Shown: positions 1 to 10,534 of the stretch, piece after piece
How the letters are laid out: each line of letters opens with the position of its first letter
Numbering within the stretch: the stretch's first letter is position 1
Assembly: GCA_021851865.1 (NCBI GenBank)
Contig: JAJZBU010000003.1
Span: 43,505 to 107,504 of the forward strand
DNA: 64,000 nucleotides
Reading direction: 5' to 3'
DNA from: Pseudomonadota bacterium
GTDB taxonomy: Bacteria > Pseudomonadota > Gammaproteobacteria > Pseudomonadales > Moraxellaceae
Notes under the pieces: generated by a model
Database searches by the model: none
Told to the model about the DNA's origin: nothing
What the model saw: the letters and a program-made list of their open reading frames with translations, nothing else
Program-made: the position numbers and the translations under genes

Positions 1-201
1 GGCGAACAGATCGAGCACCCGCGCCCCTGCCACCTCCCCCTGCAGCCAGTTGAACAAGGTCTCGCGCACCCGATTCGGCGTCGGCCGCAGACCCGGCCGA
101 GCGTTGAACAGCAGCGGGCGACCGCGCCAGCGTCCGGCGATCACCCTGACCTGCGCCCGCTCCCCCTGCTCCTGCCGCTCAGGGGTGTGGCGCCGGCGCA
201 T
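1..201 (-). CDS. rsmD: 16S rRNA (guanine966-N2)-methyltransferase RsmD, 5' part
   Basis: RsmD methylates G966 of 16S rRNA during 30S assembly. Only the first 67 codons are inside the window; the gene runs off the left edge. Reading the minus strand from an ATG at 201 gives a basic N-terminus, then VIAGRWRGRPL, then GLRPTPNRVRETLFNWL, and the start of the SAM-binding strand (VLDLFA) at the edge. This is the standard RsmD N-terminal signature. The start overlaps the end of the upstream M16 gene by 23 bases, so the two are probably translationally coupled. A GTG at 144 just before IAGRW is an alternative start. The identity is firm; nothing can be said about the catalytic half. Confidence 0.88.
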   Translation of the reverse strand, partial: MRRRHTPERQEQGERAQVRVIAGRWRGRPLLFNARPGLRPTPNRVRETLFNWLQGEVAGARVLDLFA

Positions 202-1579
202 CCTGGCCCACCGTCACGATCAGCAGATGCGCAAGATCGACGTGCGCGGCGAAAGCGTGCCGCACATCATCGGCCGTGATCGCCGCGATGCGCTGTGGAT
301 AGTGCTCGAGATAGTCATAGGGCAGACCATAAAAGGCGATCACACCGAGCGAGCCTAGGATGCTGTAATTGCTCGCCAGACTCAGCGGATAACCGCCGAT
401 GATGTGGTTCTTGGTCTCCTGCAACTCACTGCTGCTCGGCCCCTGGCGCAGAAACTGCGCCAGGATGTCGCGCGCCACGCCGAGCGCCGCCGCCGTCTGG
501 TCATTGCGGGTCTGCATCGAGACGATGAAGGGCCCGGCCACCTGCATGGGCAGAAAATAGCTGCCGGCACTGTAGGAGAGGCCGCGCTTGACGCGGATCT
601 CGCGCATCAGCAGAGAGCTGAAGTCGCCGCCGCCGAGGATGTTGTTGCCGACACGCAGGGCTTCGTACTGCGGATCCTGTCGACTGACGCCGACGGTGCC
701 CATAAGGATGTGCGTCTGCTCCGAGGGAAACTCGAGATGGATGTTCTGCGCCTGCAGCAGAGCGGGGACCGCGGGCAGAGGCGGCGCCGCCGGCCCTTGC
801 GGCAGAGCTGCCGACAGCTTTTCGCTGATGGCGTGCGCCTGCGCCTCGCTGATGTCGCCGACCAGCGCGATCACCGCATTGGCGGCGCGATATTCTTGAC
901 TGAAGAAAGTCTGCAGATCCTGCGGCCGCAGATCACGCAGGCTCGCCAAGGTGCCGTGCGGCGGGGTGGCGTAGGGATGGTCGCCGTAAAGATGGCTATA
1001 GAACAAGCGGCTGGCCTGGGCCTCCGGCGACTGCTCCTGCTGCTTGAGGCCGATCATCTGCTGATCATGCACGCGTGCGTAGTCAGCAGCGCGAAAAGCC
1101 GGATGGGCGACGACATCGATGAACTCATCGACGGCCGGATCGAGATAATGCGGATCGCTCAGAGTGCGCAGATCGACCAGGGCCATATCGCGCGCCGAAG
1201 AACTGCTGTACTGCGCGCCCAGATTCTCGAAATCGCGCGCGATCTGCTCAGCGCTCTTGTTGCGGCTGCCCTCAAACAGCATCAGCGAGGTCGTCGACGC
1301 CAGTCCGGGGTGCTGGCCGTCACGCGCCGAACCGGCGTTGAAGATCAGGCGCAGATCGAGCATCGGCACGTCACCGGCGTGCACAAAGATCACCTGGCTG
1401 CCCTGCGACGTCCGCCAATGCCGCACGTCGAACGGTCGCACCGGCGGTTGTTCGCTGATTTGAGCGACGCTATCGAGACGCCCGAGGGAGGTGATCGGGC
1501 CATTGGTGACAAAGCTCTCGCCACCGGCCAGCGCCGACAGGGTCAAGGTGAGGCCGAGCAGCAGGCTGAGGACCTTCAT
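179..1579 (-). CDS. M16 family peptidase-like protein, catalytically inactive subunit
   Basis: A 466-residue secreted protein with a signal-like N-terminus (residues 1-20) and two M16 (insulinase/processing-peptidase) domains. At the position where active members carry HxxEH, it reads GLASTTSLMLFEGS, so the zinc ligands are absent. It retains the M16 C-terminal glycine-rich and RGLSYS regions typical of the non-catalytic partner. It overlaps the active M16 gene by 4 bases (ATGA), so the two are made together and probably form a heterodimer in the periplasm, as inferred for such pairs. The same pair sits between rsmD and ftsY in Pseudomonas. Its substrate is unknown. Confidence 0.85.
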   Translation of the reverse strand: MKVLSLLLGLTLTLSALAGGESFVTNGPITSLGRLDSVAQISEQPPVRPFDVRHWRTSQGSQVIFVHAGDVPMLDLRLIFNAGSARDGQHPGLASTTSLMLFEGSRNKSAEQIARDFENLGAQYSSSSARDMALVDLRTLSDPHYLDPAVDEFIDVVAHPAFRAADYARVHDQQMIGLKQQEQSPEAQASRLFYSHLYGDHPYATPPHGTLASLRDLRPQDLQTFFSQEYRAANAVIALVGDISEAQAHAISEKLSAALPQGPAAPPLPAVPALLQAQNIHLEFPSEQTHILMGTVGVSRQDPQYEALRVGNNILGGGDFSSLLMREIRVKRGLSYSAGSYFLPMQVAGPFIVSMQTRNDQTAAALGVARDILAQFLRQGPSSSELQETKNHIIGGYPLSLASNYSILGSLGVIAFYGLPYDYLEHYPQRIAAITADDVRHAFAAHVDLAHLLIVTVGQDAPAPHP

Positions 1580-2907
1580 GGGTGCTGGACTCCTTCAATA
1601 TCAGCCACGCTCATCCGCGCCGGCTGCAAATAGCGCCGGGCAACGTCCTGCACCTCGGCCGGAGTCACCGTCTGCAGACGCTTGGTAAAATCATCACTGT
1701 CCTTCCAGGACAGGCCGACGGCGAGAAAACTGACCAAGTCGGAGGCGATGGAGGCGACCGAGTCGTGGCTATAGACCTCGCCGGCCACCAGCTGCGCCTG
1801 CACGCGCTTGAGCTCCTCCGCGCTCGGCGCCTGCGTCTGCAAGCGCTGTATCTCACCGAGCAGAGCCGTGCGCAGGTCGGCCAGGGTATGACCGGCGGCC
1901 GGGATGGCGCTGAACTCGAACAGAGTGTCGCCGCGACCGATGCCGCTATAGCCGACGTCGACCGCCGCCGCGATCTGCTGCTTGCGCACCAGGTCCTGTT
2001 CGAGGCGCGAGCTGTCGCCTTCGTCGAGGATGCCGGCGAGCATGGTCAACGCATACACGTCCTGACGCTGCTTGGCGGTGAGCAGGCCGGGGACGTTGAA
2101 GGCCATCAGCAGGGTCGGCACCTCGACTTTCGCCAAGTGCAGCTCGATCTGGCGCTGGCCGGGGATCTCCGCCTCGCGCGGCACGACATGCTGTGGCACC
2201 GGACGCGACGGCACGGCGTCAAAATAATGATGCACGGAAGCGAGCACGGTGGCGGGCTGAACGTCGCCGACGATGATCAGCACGGCATTGTTGGGCGCGT
2301 ACCAGTGCCGGTACCAGTCGCGCGCATCCTGCGCCGTCAGGCCCTGAATGTCGGGCATCCAGCCGATGGTCGGGCGGCGATAGGGCGAGGACATGTTGGC
2401 GATGGCGGCGAAATGCTCGCCCGCCACAGCCATCGGCTGATCGTCGATACGCCAGCGCCTCTCCTCCATGACGACACGGTGCTCCTGCTCAAAGTTGGCG
2501 TCCTTGATCAGCAGATGCTGCATGCGATCGGCCTCCAACTCGAGCGCCAGGGGCAGACGATCGGCGGCGTACATCTGGTAATAGGCGGTGTAGTCGTCGG
2601 TGGTGAAGGCATTGTCCTCGCCACCATAGTGGGCGACGATGCGCGAGAACTCTTCGCTCGGTATCTTCGCACTGCCTTTGAACATGAGGTGTTCGAGCAT
2701 GTGGGCGAGGCCGGTCTTGCCGTCTTTCTCGTCGACGGCGCCGACCTTGTAGGCGACTTCGACCACCACCACAGGAGCACGATGATCCTCGCGTATGACC
2801 ACCTGCAGACCATTAGCCAAGGTCGTTTCCGTGGTCTCACCGGCGTGGCCGGCCGTCGCTGAAACGAGGACGATGATACTGAAAAGTGACGAAATCTTTC
2901 TTAACAT
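1576..2907 (-). CDS. M16 family zinc metallopeptidase, active subunit
   Basis: A 443-residue protein with a signal peptide (about residues 1-22, ending AGHA). The inverted zinc motif HMLEH lies at residues 69-73, with the distal zinc-ligand glutamate near 149 in the MEERR segment. The N-terminal domain is a typical M16 catalytic domain and a second M16-like domain follows. The chosen ATG at 2907 begins a clean signal peptide; an in-frame ATG at 2949 would add 14 unlikely residues. It is divergent from ftsY and 4 bases overlap the inactive partner downstream. Function beyond peptide or protein cleavage in the periplasm is not established from sequence. Confidence 0.88.
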   Translation of the reverse strand: MLRKISSLFSIIVLVSATAGHAGETTETTLANGLQVVIREDHRAPVVVVEVAYKVGAVDEKDGKTGLAHMLEHLMFKGSAKIPSEEFSRIVAHYGGEDNAFTTDDYTAYYQMYAADRLPLALELEADRMQHLLIKDANFEQEHRVVMEERRWRIDDQPMAVAGEHFAAIANMSSPYRRPTIGWMPDIQGLTAQDARDWYRHWYAPNNAVLIIVGDVQPATVLASVHHYFDAVPSRPVPQHVVPREAEIPGQRQIELHLAKVEVPTLLMAFNVPGLLTAKQRQDVYALTMLAGILDEGDSSRLEQDLVRKQQIAAAVDVGYSGIGRGDTLFEFSAIPAAGHTLADLRTALLGEIQRLQTQAPSAEELKRVQAQLVAGEVYSHDSVASIASDLVSFLAVGLSWKDSDDFTKRLQTVTPAEVQDVARRYLQPARMSVADIEGVQHP

Positions 2908-3017
2908 AGGACATTGGGCCGCATCAGACAGAGTGGTAGCATAGCGCATCGAATCCGGAGGCGGCAGGGATCATCCGGTGAATTATTGTGACGGCGAGCA
3001 CCGCAGGCGAATTCGGT

Positions 3018-4085
3018 ATGACAGAAGCAAAGGATCAAGATGACAACCCTTCCGGTTGGGGCCGACGCTTCAAGTCCTGGCTCGGCAACACGCCACCGGT
3101 GCCGCCCGAGTCAACACCGGCGCTAGCACCCGAGCCGACACCGGACACCCCGCCAGAAAGCAGCGGCGGTTTTCTCGAACGCATGCGCAGCGGCCTCAGT
3201 CGCACGCGCCACTCCCTCGGCGCCGGCCTGGCGCACGTCCTCATCGGCGGCAAGGAAATCGACGATGAACTGCTCGAAGAGATCGAGACCCAGCTCATCG
3301 TCGCCGACATCGGCGTCGAAGCCAGCCAAAAAGTGCTGGCGGCGCTGACCGAGCGCGTCTCACGCCAGGAATTGACCCACTCCGGCGCGCTGATGAAAGC
3401 GCTGCGCGAAGAGCTCTGCGGTCTGCTCGAACCGCGCGTCGCACCGCTGCAGATCGACCGGCAGCAGCATCCTTTCGTCATCCTCGTCGTCGGCGTCAAT
3501 GGTGTCGGCAAGACCACCACCATCGGCAAATTGGCGAAATACCTGCAAAAGCAGGGGCACTCGGTGATGCTGGCGGCGGGCGACACCTTTCGCGCCGCCG
3601 CCGTCGAGCAGCTGGTGACCTGGGGCGAACGCAACGACGTGCCGGTCGTCGCGCAAGGCCAAGGCGCCGACAGCGCGGCGGTGATCTTCGACGCCCTGCA
3701 CAGCGCCCGCGCCCGCGGCATCGACGTCCTCCTCGCCGACACCGCCGGCCGCCTCAACAACAAGAGCCATCTGATGGAGGAGCTGCGCAAGGTCGTGCGC
3801 GTCATCCAGAAGGTCGATCCGCAGGCGCCGCACGAGACCTTGCTGGTGGTCGACGCCAGCACCGGCCAGAACGCACTGCAGCAGGCGCGCGACTTTCATC
3901 AGGCGGTGCCGCTCAGCGGCTTGGCGGTGACGAAACTGGATGGCACCGCCAAAGGTGGCATACTCTTCAGTCTGGCGGCACAGCTGCCGATCCCCCTGCG
4001 CTTCATCGGCGTCGGTGAAAAGATCGATGATCTGCGCCCGTTCAAGGCGCGCGACTTTGTCGAAGCCCTGCTCCTGGAGGAATGA
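3018..4085 (+). CDS. ftsY: Signal recognition particle receptor FtsY
   Basis: FtsY is the SRP receptor GTPase that docks ribosome-nascent chains on the inner membrane. The protein has 355 residues. A short acidic and proline-rich A domain (residues 1-50) is followed by the helical N domain and the G domain. GTPase motifs visible: GVNGVGKTT at 159-167, DTFRAAAVEQL near 189, DTAGRLNNK, and TKLDGTAKGG near the end. The A domain is much shorter than the roughly 200 residues of Escherichia coli FtsY, which is common in other proteobacteria. The ATG at 3018 was preferred over a GTG at 2988. It heads the ftsY-ftsE-ftsX-rpoH cluster, three bases ahead of ftsE. Confidence 0.97.
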   Translation: MTEAKDQDDNPSGWGRRFKSWLGNTPPVPPESTPALAPEPTPDTPPESSGGFLERMRSGLSRTRHSLGAGLAHVLIGGKEIDDELLEEIETQLIVADIGVEASQKVLAALTERVSRQELTHSGALMKALREELCGLLEPRVAPLQIDRQQHPFVILVVGVNGVGKTTTIGKLAKYLQKQGHSVMLAAGDTFRAAAVEQLVTWGERNDVPVVAQGQGADSAAVIFDALHSARARGIDVLLADTAGRLNNKSHLMEELRKVVRVIQKVDPQAPHETLLVVDASTGQNALQQARDFHQAVPLSGLAVTKLDGTAKGGILFSLAAQLPIPLRFIGVGEKIDDLRPFKARDFVEALLLEE

Positions 4086-4088
4086 CCG

Positions 4089-4751
4089 GTGCTGATCTTT
4101 CAACACGTCGGCAAATGCTACCCGAACGGCTATGAAGCGCTGAAAAACGTCAACTTCACCCTGGCCAAGGGCGAGATGGCCTTTCTCACCGGGCACTCCG
4201 GCGCCGGCAAGTCGACCCTGTTACGCCTGATCATGCTCATCGAGCGCGCCAGCGCCGGCCAGATCAGCCTCGACGATCGCGACTACGCGCGCCTGCGCAG
4301 CCGCAGCATCGCGCATCTGCGCCGGCGCATCGGCATGGTCTACCAGGACCACAATCTGCTCGCCGACCGCAACGTCTTCGACAACGTCGCCATGCCCCTG
4401 GTCATCGCCGGCTTGCCGCCACGCGAGATCCGTCATCGCGTCGAGGCTTCGCTCGAATGGATGGGACTGGCGAGCAAGGCGCACATGCTGCCGATCACCC
4501 TGTCGGGCGGCGAGCAACAACGCGTCGGCATCGCCCGCGCCGTCGTGCATCGCCCGCAACTGCTGCTCGCCGATGAACCGACCGGCAACCTCGACGCTGA
4601 TCTCGCCACCGAGATCATGGATCTGTTTCATGCCCTCAGCCAGGCCGGCATGTCGGTGCTGGTGGCTACCCACGACCTGCATCTGACGACCCGCTACGAG
4701 CATCGCATCCTCCACCTGAAACAGGGCCATCTGCAGGGAGAATCGCGATGA
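4089..4751 (+). CDS. ftsE: Cell division ATP-binding protein FtsE
   Basis: ATPase of the FtsEX complex, which controls septal peptidoglycan hydrolases through FtsX and an activator in the periplasm. The 220-residue protein has Walker [11 protein letters not shown]-loop VYQDHN, ABC signature LSGGEQQR, Walker [13 protein letters not shown] and the switch histidine in VATHD. It starts with GTG three bases after ftsY and overlaps ftsX by four bases (ATGA), indicating co-translation. Length and motif set are normal for FtsE. Confidence 0.97.
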   Translation: MLIFQHVGKCYPNGYEALKNVNFTLAKGEMAFLTGHSGAGKSTLLRLIMLIERASAGQISLDDRDYARLRSRSIAHLRRRIGMVYQDHNLLADRNVFDNVAMPLVIAGLPPREIRHRVEASLEWMGLASKAHMLPITLSGGEQQRVGIARAVVHRPQLLLADEPTGNLDADLATEIMDLFHALSQAGMSVLVATHDLHLTTRYEHRILHLKQGHLQGESR

Positions 4752-5701
4752 AAACCGGCGTCCGTCTGTCCCGCGCCAGCCTCGCGTCGCGCCTGCTGCA
4801 CTGGCGCCAGCACCATCAGACGCAGGCACGCGAGAGTCTGTTGCGCCTGCTCGCGACCCCCTGGTCGAGCACCCTGACCATCCTCGTCATCGCCCTCGCC
4901 CTCGCCCTGCCGGCCTTGCTGCTGAGCCTGCTCGCCGACACCCGTTCGGTGATCGAGCAGGAGAGCGAGCACACCAGCCTGTCCGTCTATCTGCCGGCGC
5001 AGACCGACGCCGCGACACTGCGCGCCGACGTCGCCCTGATCACCTCGCTGAGCGGTGTGGCGGCGGTCGACACGCAGACGGCGGCGCAATCCCTGGAGGA
5101 GTTCGAGCGCCTCACGCAGAGCAGCGGCACGCTCTCCCTGCTCGGTCAGAACCCCCTGCCGGCGGTGCTCACCGTCTATCCCCTGCTGCACGAGCAAAAC
5201 GCCCTGCAGGCCTTGCAGGCGGAACTGCAACGCCACCTGCCGCAGGCCGAAATCGAGCTCGACATGGCCTGGTTGCAGCGCTTGGCCACCAGCTTGGCCA
5301 TCGCCACGCGCCTATTCATCCTGCTCTTCGGGGGTATGGCGCTGGCCGTCCTGCTGGTCGTCACCAACACCACCCGTCTCGCCATCGAAGCGCGCCGCGA
5401 CGAGATCGTCACCTTGAAACTGCTCGGCGCCACGCACGGCATGGTCCGGCGCCCCTTCCTCTACGCCGGTTTCTGGACCGGCCTGATCGGTGGCGTCTGC
5501 AGCACCCTCTTCGTCGCCGTCGCCCTCGTCTGGCTGAATCAGCCGGTGCAAAAACTCGCCCATCTCTATCACTCGAGTTTCTCGCTGCACTCGCCAGGCC
5601 TGCTGTTTTGGTGTGGTTTGCCGGCGTTTGCGGTTTTTCTCGGCCTACTTGGCGCTTATATGGCCATGTATCGACATCTGCGCGAACTCGAGCCACAATG
5701 A
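4748..5701 (+). CDS. ftsX: Cell division protein FtsX
   Basis: Membrane partner of FtsE. The 317-residue protein has a cytoplasmic basic N-terminus, a first membrane helix at about residues 40-62, a large periplasmic loop (about 65-170), and three further helices in the C-terminal half. The conserved segment [20 protein letters not shown] just after the second helix is the FtsX/permease signature. It is translationally coupled to ftsE and is followed within about 80 bases by rpoH. It has no ATPase of its own and depends on FtsE. Confidence 0.95.
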   Translation: MKTGVRLSRASLASRLLHWRQHHQTQARESLLRLLATPWSSTLTILVIALALALPALLLSLLADTRSVIEQESEHTSLSVYLPAQTDAATLRADVALITSLSGVAAVDTQTAAQSLEEFERLTQSSGTLSLLGQNPLPAVLTVYPLLHEQNALQALQAELQRHLPQAEIELDMAWLQRLATSLAIATRLFILLFGGMALAVLLVVTNTTRLAIEARRDEIVTLKLLGATHGMVRRPFLYAGFWTGLIGGVCSTLFVAVALVWLNQPVQKLAHLYHSSFSLHSPGLLFWCGLPAFAVFLGLLGAYMAMYRHLRELEPQ

Positions 5702-5746
5702 TACCCCCCTGGGTAACAAAAACGATACCTCGCACACGACGAGAGC

Positions 5747-5755
5747 TGCTAGAAT
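5747..5755 (+). promoter_or_regulatory. Possible extended -10 promoter for rpoH
   Basis: TGCTAGAAT matches an extended -10 element (TGn followed by TAGAAT), 29 bases upstream of the rpoH start codon. No convincing -35 hexamer is visible at the usual distance. This would give rpoH a transcript independent of ftsYEX, as is known in enterics. It rests on a short motif only. Confidence 0.35.
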
Positions 5756-5783
5756 GTCTGCAGATGATCGAGGAGGACTTTTT

Positions 5784-6658
<875 letters not shown>

Positions 6659-6662
<4 letters not shown>

Positions 6663-7018
6663 GGGCGCCGCCCCTCGCCGCTTGGTTGGCTCTCGATCTC
6701 GCTCTCGCCGTCCTCCTCGGCGCCTTCGCCGCGCACTTGTTGCGCGCACGCCTTTCGGTTCCGGCGCTCGCGACCTGGGACACGGCGCAGCGCTATCAGA
6801 CTTGGCAGGCTCTCGGCCTGCTCGCCTGCCTGCGCTTCACCGCCTGCGACCGACGGGTGCGCAGCCTGATCCTCGGCGGCAGTGTGGTGTTCTCCGCTTC
6901 GCTCTACGCCGTGGCCTTGGGCGCGGCGAAGCCGGTCGCCTGGATCACGCCCCTCGGTGGTATGGCCATGGTCGGCGGCTGGTTGCTGCTCGCCTGGCAG
7001 TTGCGACAGGAGGCCTAG
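6659..7018 (+). CDS. DUF423 family membrane protein
   Basis: A 119-residue integral membrane protein with four predicted hydrophobic helices. It carries the family hallmarks: GAFAAHLLR near the first helix and [15 protein letters not shown] at the second, resembling YgdD of Escherichia coli. The role of the family is unknown. The GTG start overlaps the rpoH stop (GTGA), so it is probably co-translated with rpoH, and thiS follows three bases after its stop. Confidence 0.8.
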
Positions 7019-7021
7019 GTC

Positions 7022-7222
7022 ATGCGTCTGCACGTGCAGGGTGAGGAGGTCGATGTGCCCGAGGGCAGCACCCTCAGCGAACTCCTGCAAAAGATGGATC
7101 TGCTCGGCCAGCGCCTCGCCGTCGAGATCAATCACACCGTCATACCGCGCAGCGCCCACGCCACGCACCGCCTGCAGGCGGGTGATCGTGTCGAGATCGT
7201 GCGCGCCATCGGCGGCGGCTGA
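7022..7222 (+). CDS. thiS: Sulfur carrier protein ThiS
   Basis: ThiS carries sulfur as a C-terminal thiocarboxylate for assembly of the thiamine thiazole. The 66-residue protein has the ubiquitin-like pattern of the family, with LQAGDRVEIVRAIGGG at the end; the terminal Gly-Gly is what ThiF adenylates. It sits ahead of thiG with about 100 bases between. No thiF, thiH or thiO is in the window, so the rest of the pathway is elsewhere. TcdA at 20683 is a ThiF relative but not a substitute by known function. Confidence 0.93.
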   Translation: MRLHVQGEEVDVPEGSTLSELLQKMDLLGQRLAVEINHTVIPRSAHATHRLQAGDRVEIVRAIGGG

Positions 7223-7322
7223 GTCAGCGACGCTTGCAGGCACCTGGCGGCCATGATACAAAGCCGCTTGCGCTCCTACGCACCGATTTTCGCCGCTTTT
7301 TCCACGTCATGCCGAGGTTCCC

Positions 7323-8102
7323 ATGTCAGATACCTGGACCCTGGGGTCGCGCACCCTGCATTCCCGCCTGCTGCTCGGCACCGGCAAATACCGCGATCTC
7401 GAGCAGACGCGTCTGGCGGTGGAAGCCTCCGGCGCCGAGATCGTCACCGTCGCGGTGCGGCGCGTGAACATCGGCCAGCATGGCGCCGCCGACAATCTCC
7501 TGTCGGTCCTGCCGCCGGACCGCTACACCCTGTTGCCCAACACCGCCGGCTGCTATGACGCCGACGAGGCGGTGCGCACCTGCCGCCTGGCGCGCGAACT
7601 GCTCGACGACCACCGCCTGGTCAAGCTGGAAGTGCTCGGCGATCCGCAGACCCTCTATCCCAACGTCGTCGAAACCCTGAAAGCCGCCGCGATCCTGGTC
7701 AAAGAAGGCTTCGAGGTGATGGTCTACACCTCCGATGATCCCATCGTCGCGCGCCAGCTCGAGGATCTCGGTTGCATCGCCATCATGCCCCTCGGCAGCC
7801 TCATCGGCTCTGGCCTCGGCATCGTCAACCCGCATCATCTGTCGATCATCCTGGAACGCGCCCAGGTCCCCGTCCTCGTCGACGCCGGCGTCGGCACCGC
7901 TTCCGATGCCTGCGTCGCCATGGAGCTCGGCGTCACCGGCGTGCTCATGAACACCGCCGTCGCCGAAGCGCAGCATCCGGTGCTGATGGCCCAGGCCATG
8001 GGCCAGGCGGTGGCCGCCGGGCGCGCTGCCTTCCTCGCCGGACGCATGCCCAAGCGCGTGCGCGCCGCCGCCTCGACCCCGACGCAAGGGCGCATCCAGT
8101 GA
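7323..8102 (+). CDS. thiG: Thiazole synthase ThiG
   Basis: ThiG condenses 1-deoxy-D-xylulose 5-phosphate, dehydroglycine and ThiS thiocarboxylate to the thiazole phosphate. The 259-residue TIM barrel has the expected LLLGTGKY near the N-terminus, the Schiff-base lysine in VKLEVLGD (K101), [14 protein letters not shown], and the phosphate-binding DAGVGTASD. It overlaps trmB by four bases (GTGA). Length is normal for the family. The 100 bases upstream show no recognisable TPP riboswitch elements by eye. Confidence 0.95.
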   Translation: MSDTWTLGSRTLHSRLLLGTGKYRDLEQTRLAVEASGAEIVTVAVRRVNIGQHGAADNLLSVLPPDRYTLLPNTAGCYDADEAVRTCRLARELLDDHRLVKLEVLGDPQTLYPNVVETLKAAAILVKEGFEVMVYTSDDPIVARQLEDLGCIAIMPLGSLIGSGLGIVNPHHLSIILERAQVPVLVDAGVGTASDACVAMELGVTGVLMNTAVAEAQHPVLMAQAMGQAVAAGRAAFLAGRMPKRVRAAASTPTQGRIQ

Positions 8103-8800
8103 CTGAAAGCGCCGTGCCACGGCGCACGATACAGACCTTCGTGCGGCGTTGTTCCAGCCTCACCAGACAGCAGCATCAGGGTCTCGAACTCTATGCCGAC
8201 TGGCGTCTCGAGGCGCCGACGGCGCTGACCTCGCCGGCCTTGTTCGGCAACGATCACCCCCTCACCCTGGAGATCGGCTTCGGCATGGGGCACTCCCTCG
8301 TCGCCATGGCCGACGCCGAGCGTGAACGCAATTTTCTCGGCATCGAGGTGCATCGTCCGGGACTGGCACAGATCTGTTATGAGGCGGGGCTGCGCCAGCT
8401 CGACAACCTCCGTGTCATCGAAGGCGACGCCCTCGCCCATCTGCGCCAGTACGGCGTGCCCGAAAGCCTCGATCGCCTGCAGCTCTTCTTCCCCGATCCC
8501 TGGCCGAAGAAACGCCATCACAAGCGTCGTCTGGTGCACCCTGAGCACGTCGCTTTTCTGCGCACCTACCTGCGCCCGGGCGGCGTCTTTCATATGGCGA
8601 CCGACTGGCAGCCCTACGCCGAATGGATGCTGGCGGTGATGGAGCAGGCGCCCGGCTACGTCAACCTCGCCGGCGCCGGCAACTTTCATCCCCGCCCCGC
8701 TACGCGCCCCCTGACCAAGTTCGAAAAACGCGGTCTGGAGGCCGGCCACGGCATCTGGGATCTGCTTTTCGCCCGCACCGAGGCCGATCTGACACCTTGA
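8099..8800 (+). CDS. trmB: tRNA (guanine46-N7)-methyltransferase TrmB
   Basis: TrmB makes m7G46 in the variable loop of tRNAs using SAM. The 233-residue protein has [12 protein letters not shown] (SAM motif I), [10 protein letters not shown], the family signature [17 protein letters not shown], and a C-terminal [17 protein letters not shown]. The GTG start overlaps the thiG stop (GTGA), which fits translational coupling. The frame is open further upstream inside thiG, but that stretch does not match the family. Confidence 0.95.
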   Translation: MTESAVPRRTIQTFVRRCSSLTRQQHQGLELYADWRLEAPTALTSPALFGNDHPLTLEIGFGMGHSLVAMADAERERNFLGIEVHRPGLAQICYEAGLRQLDNLRVIEGDALAHLRQYGVPESLDRLQLFFPDPWPKKRHHKRRLVHPEHVAFLRTYLRPGGVFHMATDWQPYAEWMLAVMEQAPGYVNLAGAGNFHPRPATRPLTKFEKRGLEAGHGIWDLLFARTEADLTP

Positions 8801-8855
8801 CGACGGACCGCCGTCGGTGCAATGCTGGGGGGACTTTCATCGAGGCCGACCGTTG

Positions 8856-9203
8856 ATGTCGACACTGCGCACCTGGCTCACTTGGTCGCTGATCTTTCTG
8901 CTCTTAGGGGCAGGGGTGTGTCGTGCCATCTGTGCCCTGCCGACAGCACCGATGCACGCGTCGCCGACCGCTGTCATGCCTTGCTGCGATCATCCGGCGC
9001 ATGACGCCGCCATCAGCGCCAGCATGATGAACGCCGCCCACCCCACGGTCATCGCCTCTTCGCCTTTTCTCACCTGGCCGCCTTTGGCCGTGGCCCTCCT
9101 TGGGCTGCTCCTGGCGCTGCCGTCGCCGTCATACGGCAAGATCGACGATGTGCGCCGCGATGCGGCGCCGCCCTATCTACGAACGCGCCGCCTACGCCTC
9201 TGA
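8856..9203 (+). CDS. Small Cys/His/Met-rich membrane protein, possibly DUF2946/CopL-like
   Basis: A 115-residue protein with an N-terminal hydrophobic helix (about 6-27) and a second one near 68-90. Between them lies a segment rich in potential metal ligands: MPCCDHPAHD, then MMNAAHPT. The tail is basic. This layout resembles the short DUF2946/CopL-type proteins found upstream of copper-resistance genes, but no diagnostic motif proves membership. It ends 74 bases before the cusC-like gene in the same direction, so a role in copper or silver handling is inferred from composition and position. The TTG just before the ATG is an alternative start. Confidence 0.55.
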   Translation: MSTLRTWLTWSLIFLLLGAGVCRAICALPTAPMHASPTAVMPCCDHPAHDAAISASMMNAAHPTVIASSPFLTWPPLAVALLGLLLALPSPSYGKIDDVRRDAAPPYLRTRRLRL

Positions 9204-9277
9204 GAACTCCTCGCTGTCCTGGTTGATGCGCACGCCGTGAGGCGTGTGTCTGTCTGCTCGCTGCGAGGAAATCGAAC

Positions 9278-10534
9278 ATGTTAGGGAAACTTGCGACATC
9301 CCTGGGTCTGGCCTGCCTGCTCGGCAACGTCGGCCTGGCGCGCGCCGATCTCAGCCTGGAACAGGCGGTGCAGGCGGCGCTCGCCGACTCCGCCCATCTG
9401 CGCGCACAGGAGGAGGATCACAGCGCGGCGCAGCAGGCGCTGACCGCCTCCGGCACCCTGCCCGATCCCCGCCTCTACGGCGGTCTGTCGAACATCCCGG
9501 TGAGCAGCATGGGCGGCGTCAACGCTTACAGCAGCGGCCAGGACGCGATGAGCGCCCGCGTCATCGGCATCAGTCAGGATCTGCCCAATACCGCCAAACG
9601 TCAGGCGGCGCGTGACCAGGCGCAGGCCGACGCGGAACTGAGCAGCGCCGACATCACGCAGGCGCGTAGCGATCTCGCCATCGCCGCCGCGCAGGCGTGG
9701 ATCGCTCTCCACGCTGAGGAACAGCGCCACCAGCTGCTGCTGCGACAACGCCAGGACGGCCTGTTACTGGTCCAGCTCAGCGCGCGGCAAGTGGCCGTTG
9801 GTCAAGCTGCGCCCGTCGATGCGCTGCAGGCCCGCCTCGATCTCGCCGATCTCGACAATGCCCTGGCGCAGAACCTTGCCGCGGTGGCGATCCGACGGGC
9901 GCGGCTGGTGCGTCTGATCGGCGCCGCCGGCCAAGCGCCCCTGTGCGGCACAGTGCCCGCCTGGCCGTTGCAGGACGCCGACCTGCGCCAGCGCCTGGCG
10001 CAGCATCCGGATCTGCAGGTGGCAGCGGCCAAGGTGCGCCAGGCGGCGGCCGACGTCGCCGCGGCGAGCGCCAATCAGCACCCTGACTGGGGCGTCGACC
10101 TCGCCTATCAGCATCGCGGCCCGGCCTACGCCGACATGATGTCGTTGACCGTCTCCATGTCGCTACCGGTATTCCAGGGTCAGCGCCAGGGCCCGCGCCT
10201 AAAGGCGCAGGAGTCGCGTCTGCTCGCCGCCCGCGACGACCTGCTCGATCTGCAACGCGAGCACGTCGCACAATTGCAGGCCGATCTCAGCCTGTGGCAG
10301 GCGCTGAATACGCAGGTAACCCGCCTGCGTCAGGAAGAACTGCCGCTGGCGCAGCAAAAGATCGATCTGCTGCTCGCTTCCTACCGTAACGGCCAGGGCG
10401 ACATCGCCACCTTGCTGGCGGCGCGCCAAGCGCGTCGCCGCCTGCTCCTGCAGGCCATCGACCTCGACGAACAGCGCGCGCAACTGAGTGCGCGTCTGCA
10501 CTACCAGGGATACTCGCCGGAGCAAGGCTCATGA
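9278..10534 (+). CDS. cusC: Outer membrane efflux protein, CusC/TolC family
   Basis: Outer membrane channel of a tripartite metal efflux pump. The 418-residue protein has a signal peptide (about 1-23, ending LARA), then two TolC-type repeats of long amphipathic helices rich in Gln and Ala. The family's internal repeats are seen in LSLEQAVQAALADSAHL near the start and LRQRLAQHPDLQVAAAKVRQ in the middle. It lacks a lipobox cysteine, unlike Escherichia coli CusC, and is closer to the CzcC/CnrC-type short outer membrane factors. It overlaps the adaptor gene by four bases. The symbol is given by context with the CusA-type permease. Confidence 0.82.
   Translation: MLGKLATSLGLACLLGNVGLARADLSLEQAVQAALADSAHLRAQEEDHSAAQQALTASGTLPDPRLYGGLSNIPVSSMGGVNAYSSGQDAMSARVIGISQDLPNTAKRQAARDQAQADAELSSADITQARSDLAIAAAQAWIALHAEEQRHQLLLRQRQDGLLLVQLSARQVAVGQAAPVDALQARLDLADLDNALAQNLAAVAIRRARLVRLIGAAGQAPLCGTVPAWPLQDADLRQRLAQHPDLQVAAAKVRQAAADVAAASANQHPDWGVDLAYQHRGPAYADMMSLTVSMSLPVFQGQRQGPRLKAQESRLLAARDDLLDLQREHVAQLQADLSLWQALNTQVTRLRQEELPLAQQKIDLLLASYRNGQGDIATLLAARQARRRLLLQAIDLDEQRAQLSARLHYQGYSPEQGS

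Noticed and set aside
404..1633. A 409-residue plus-strand open frame
   Set aside because: It lies antisense to the M16 gene and has low-complexity, arginine- and alanine-rich sequence with no domain. Long antisense frames are common in GC-rich DNA.
7223..7322. A TPP riboswitch before thiG
   Set aside because: The gap is only 100 bases and shows none of the conserved riboswitch segments by eye.
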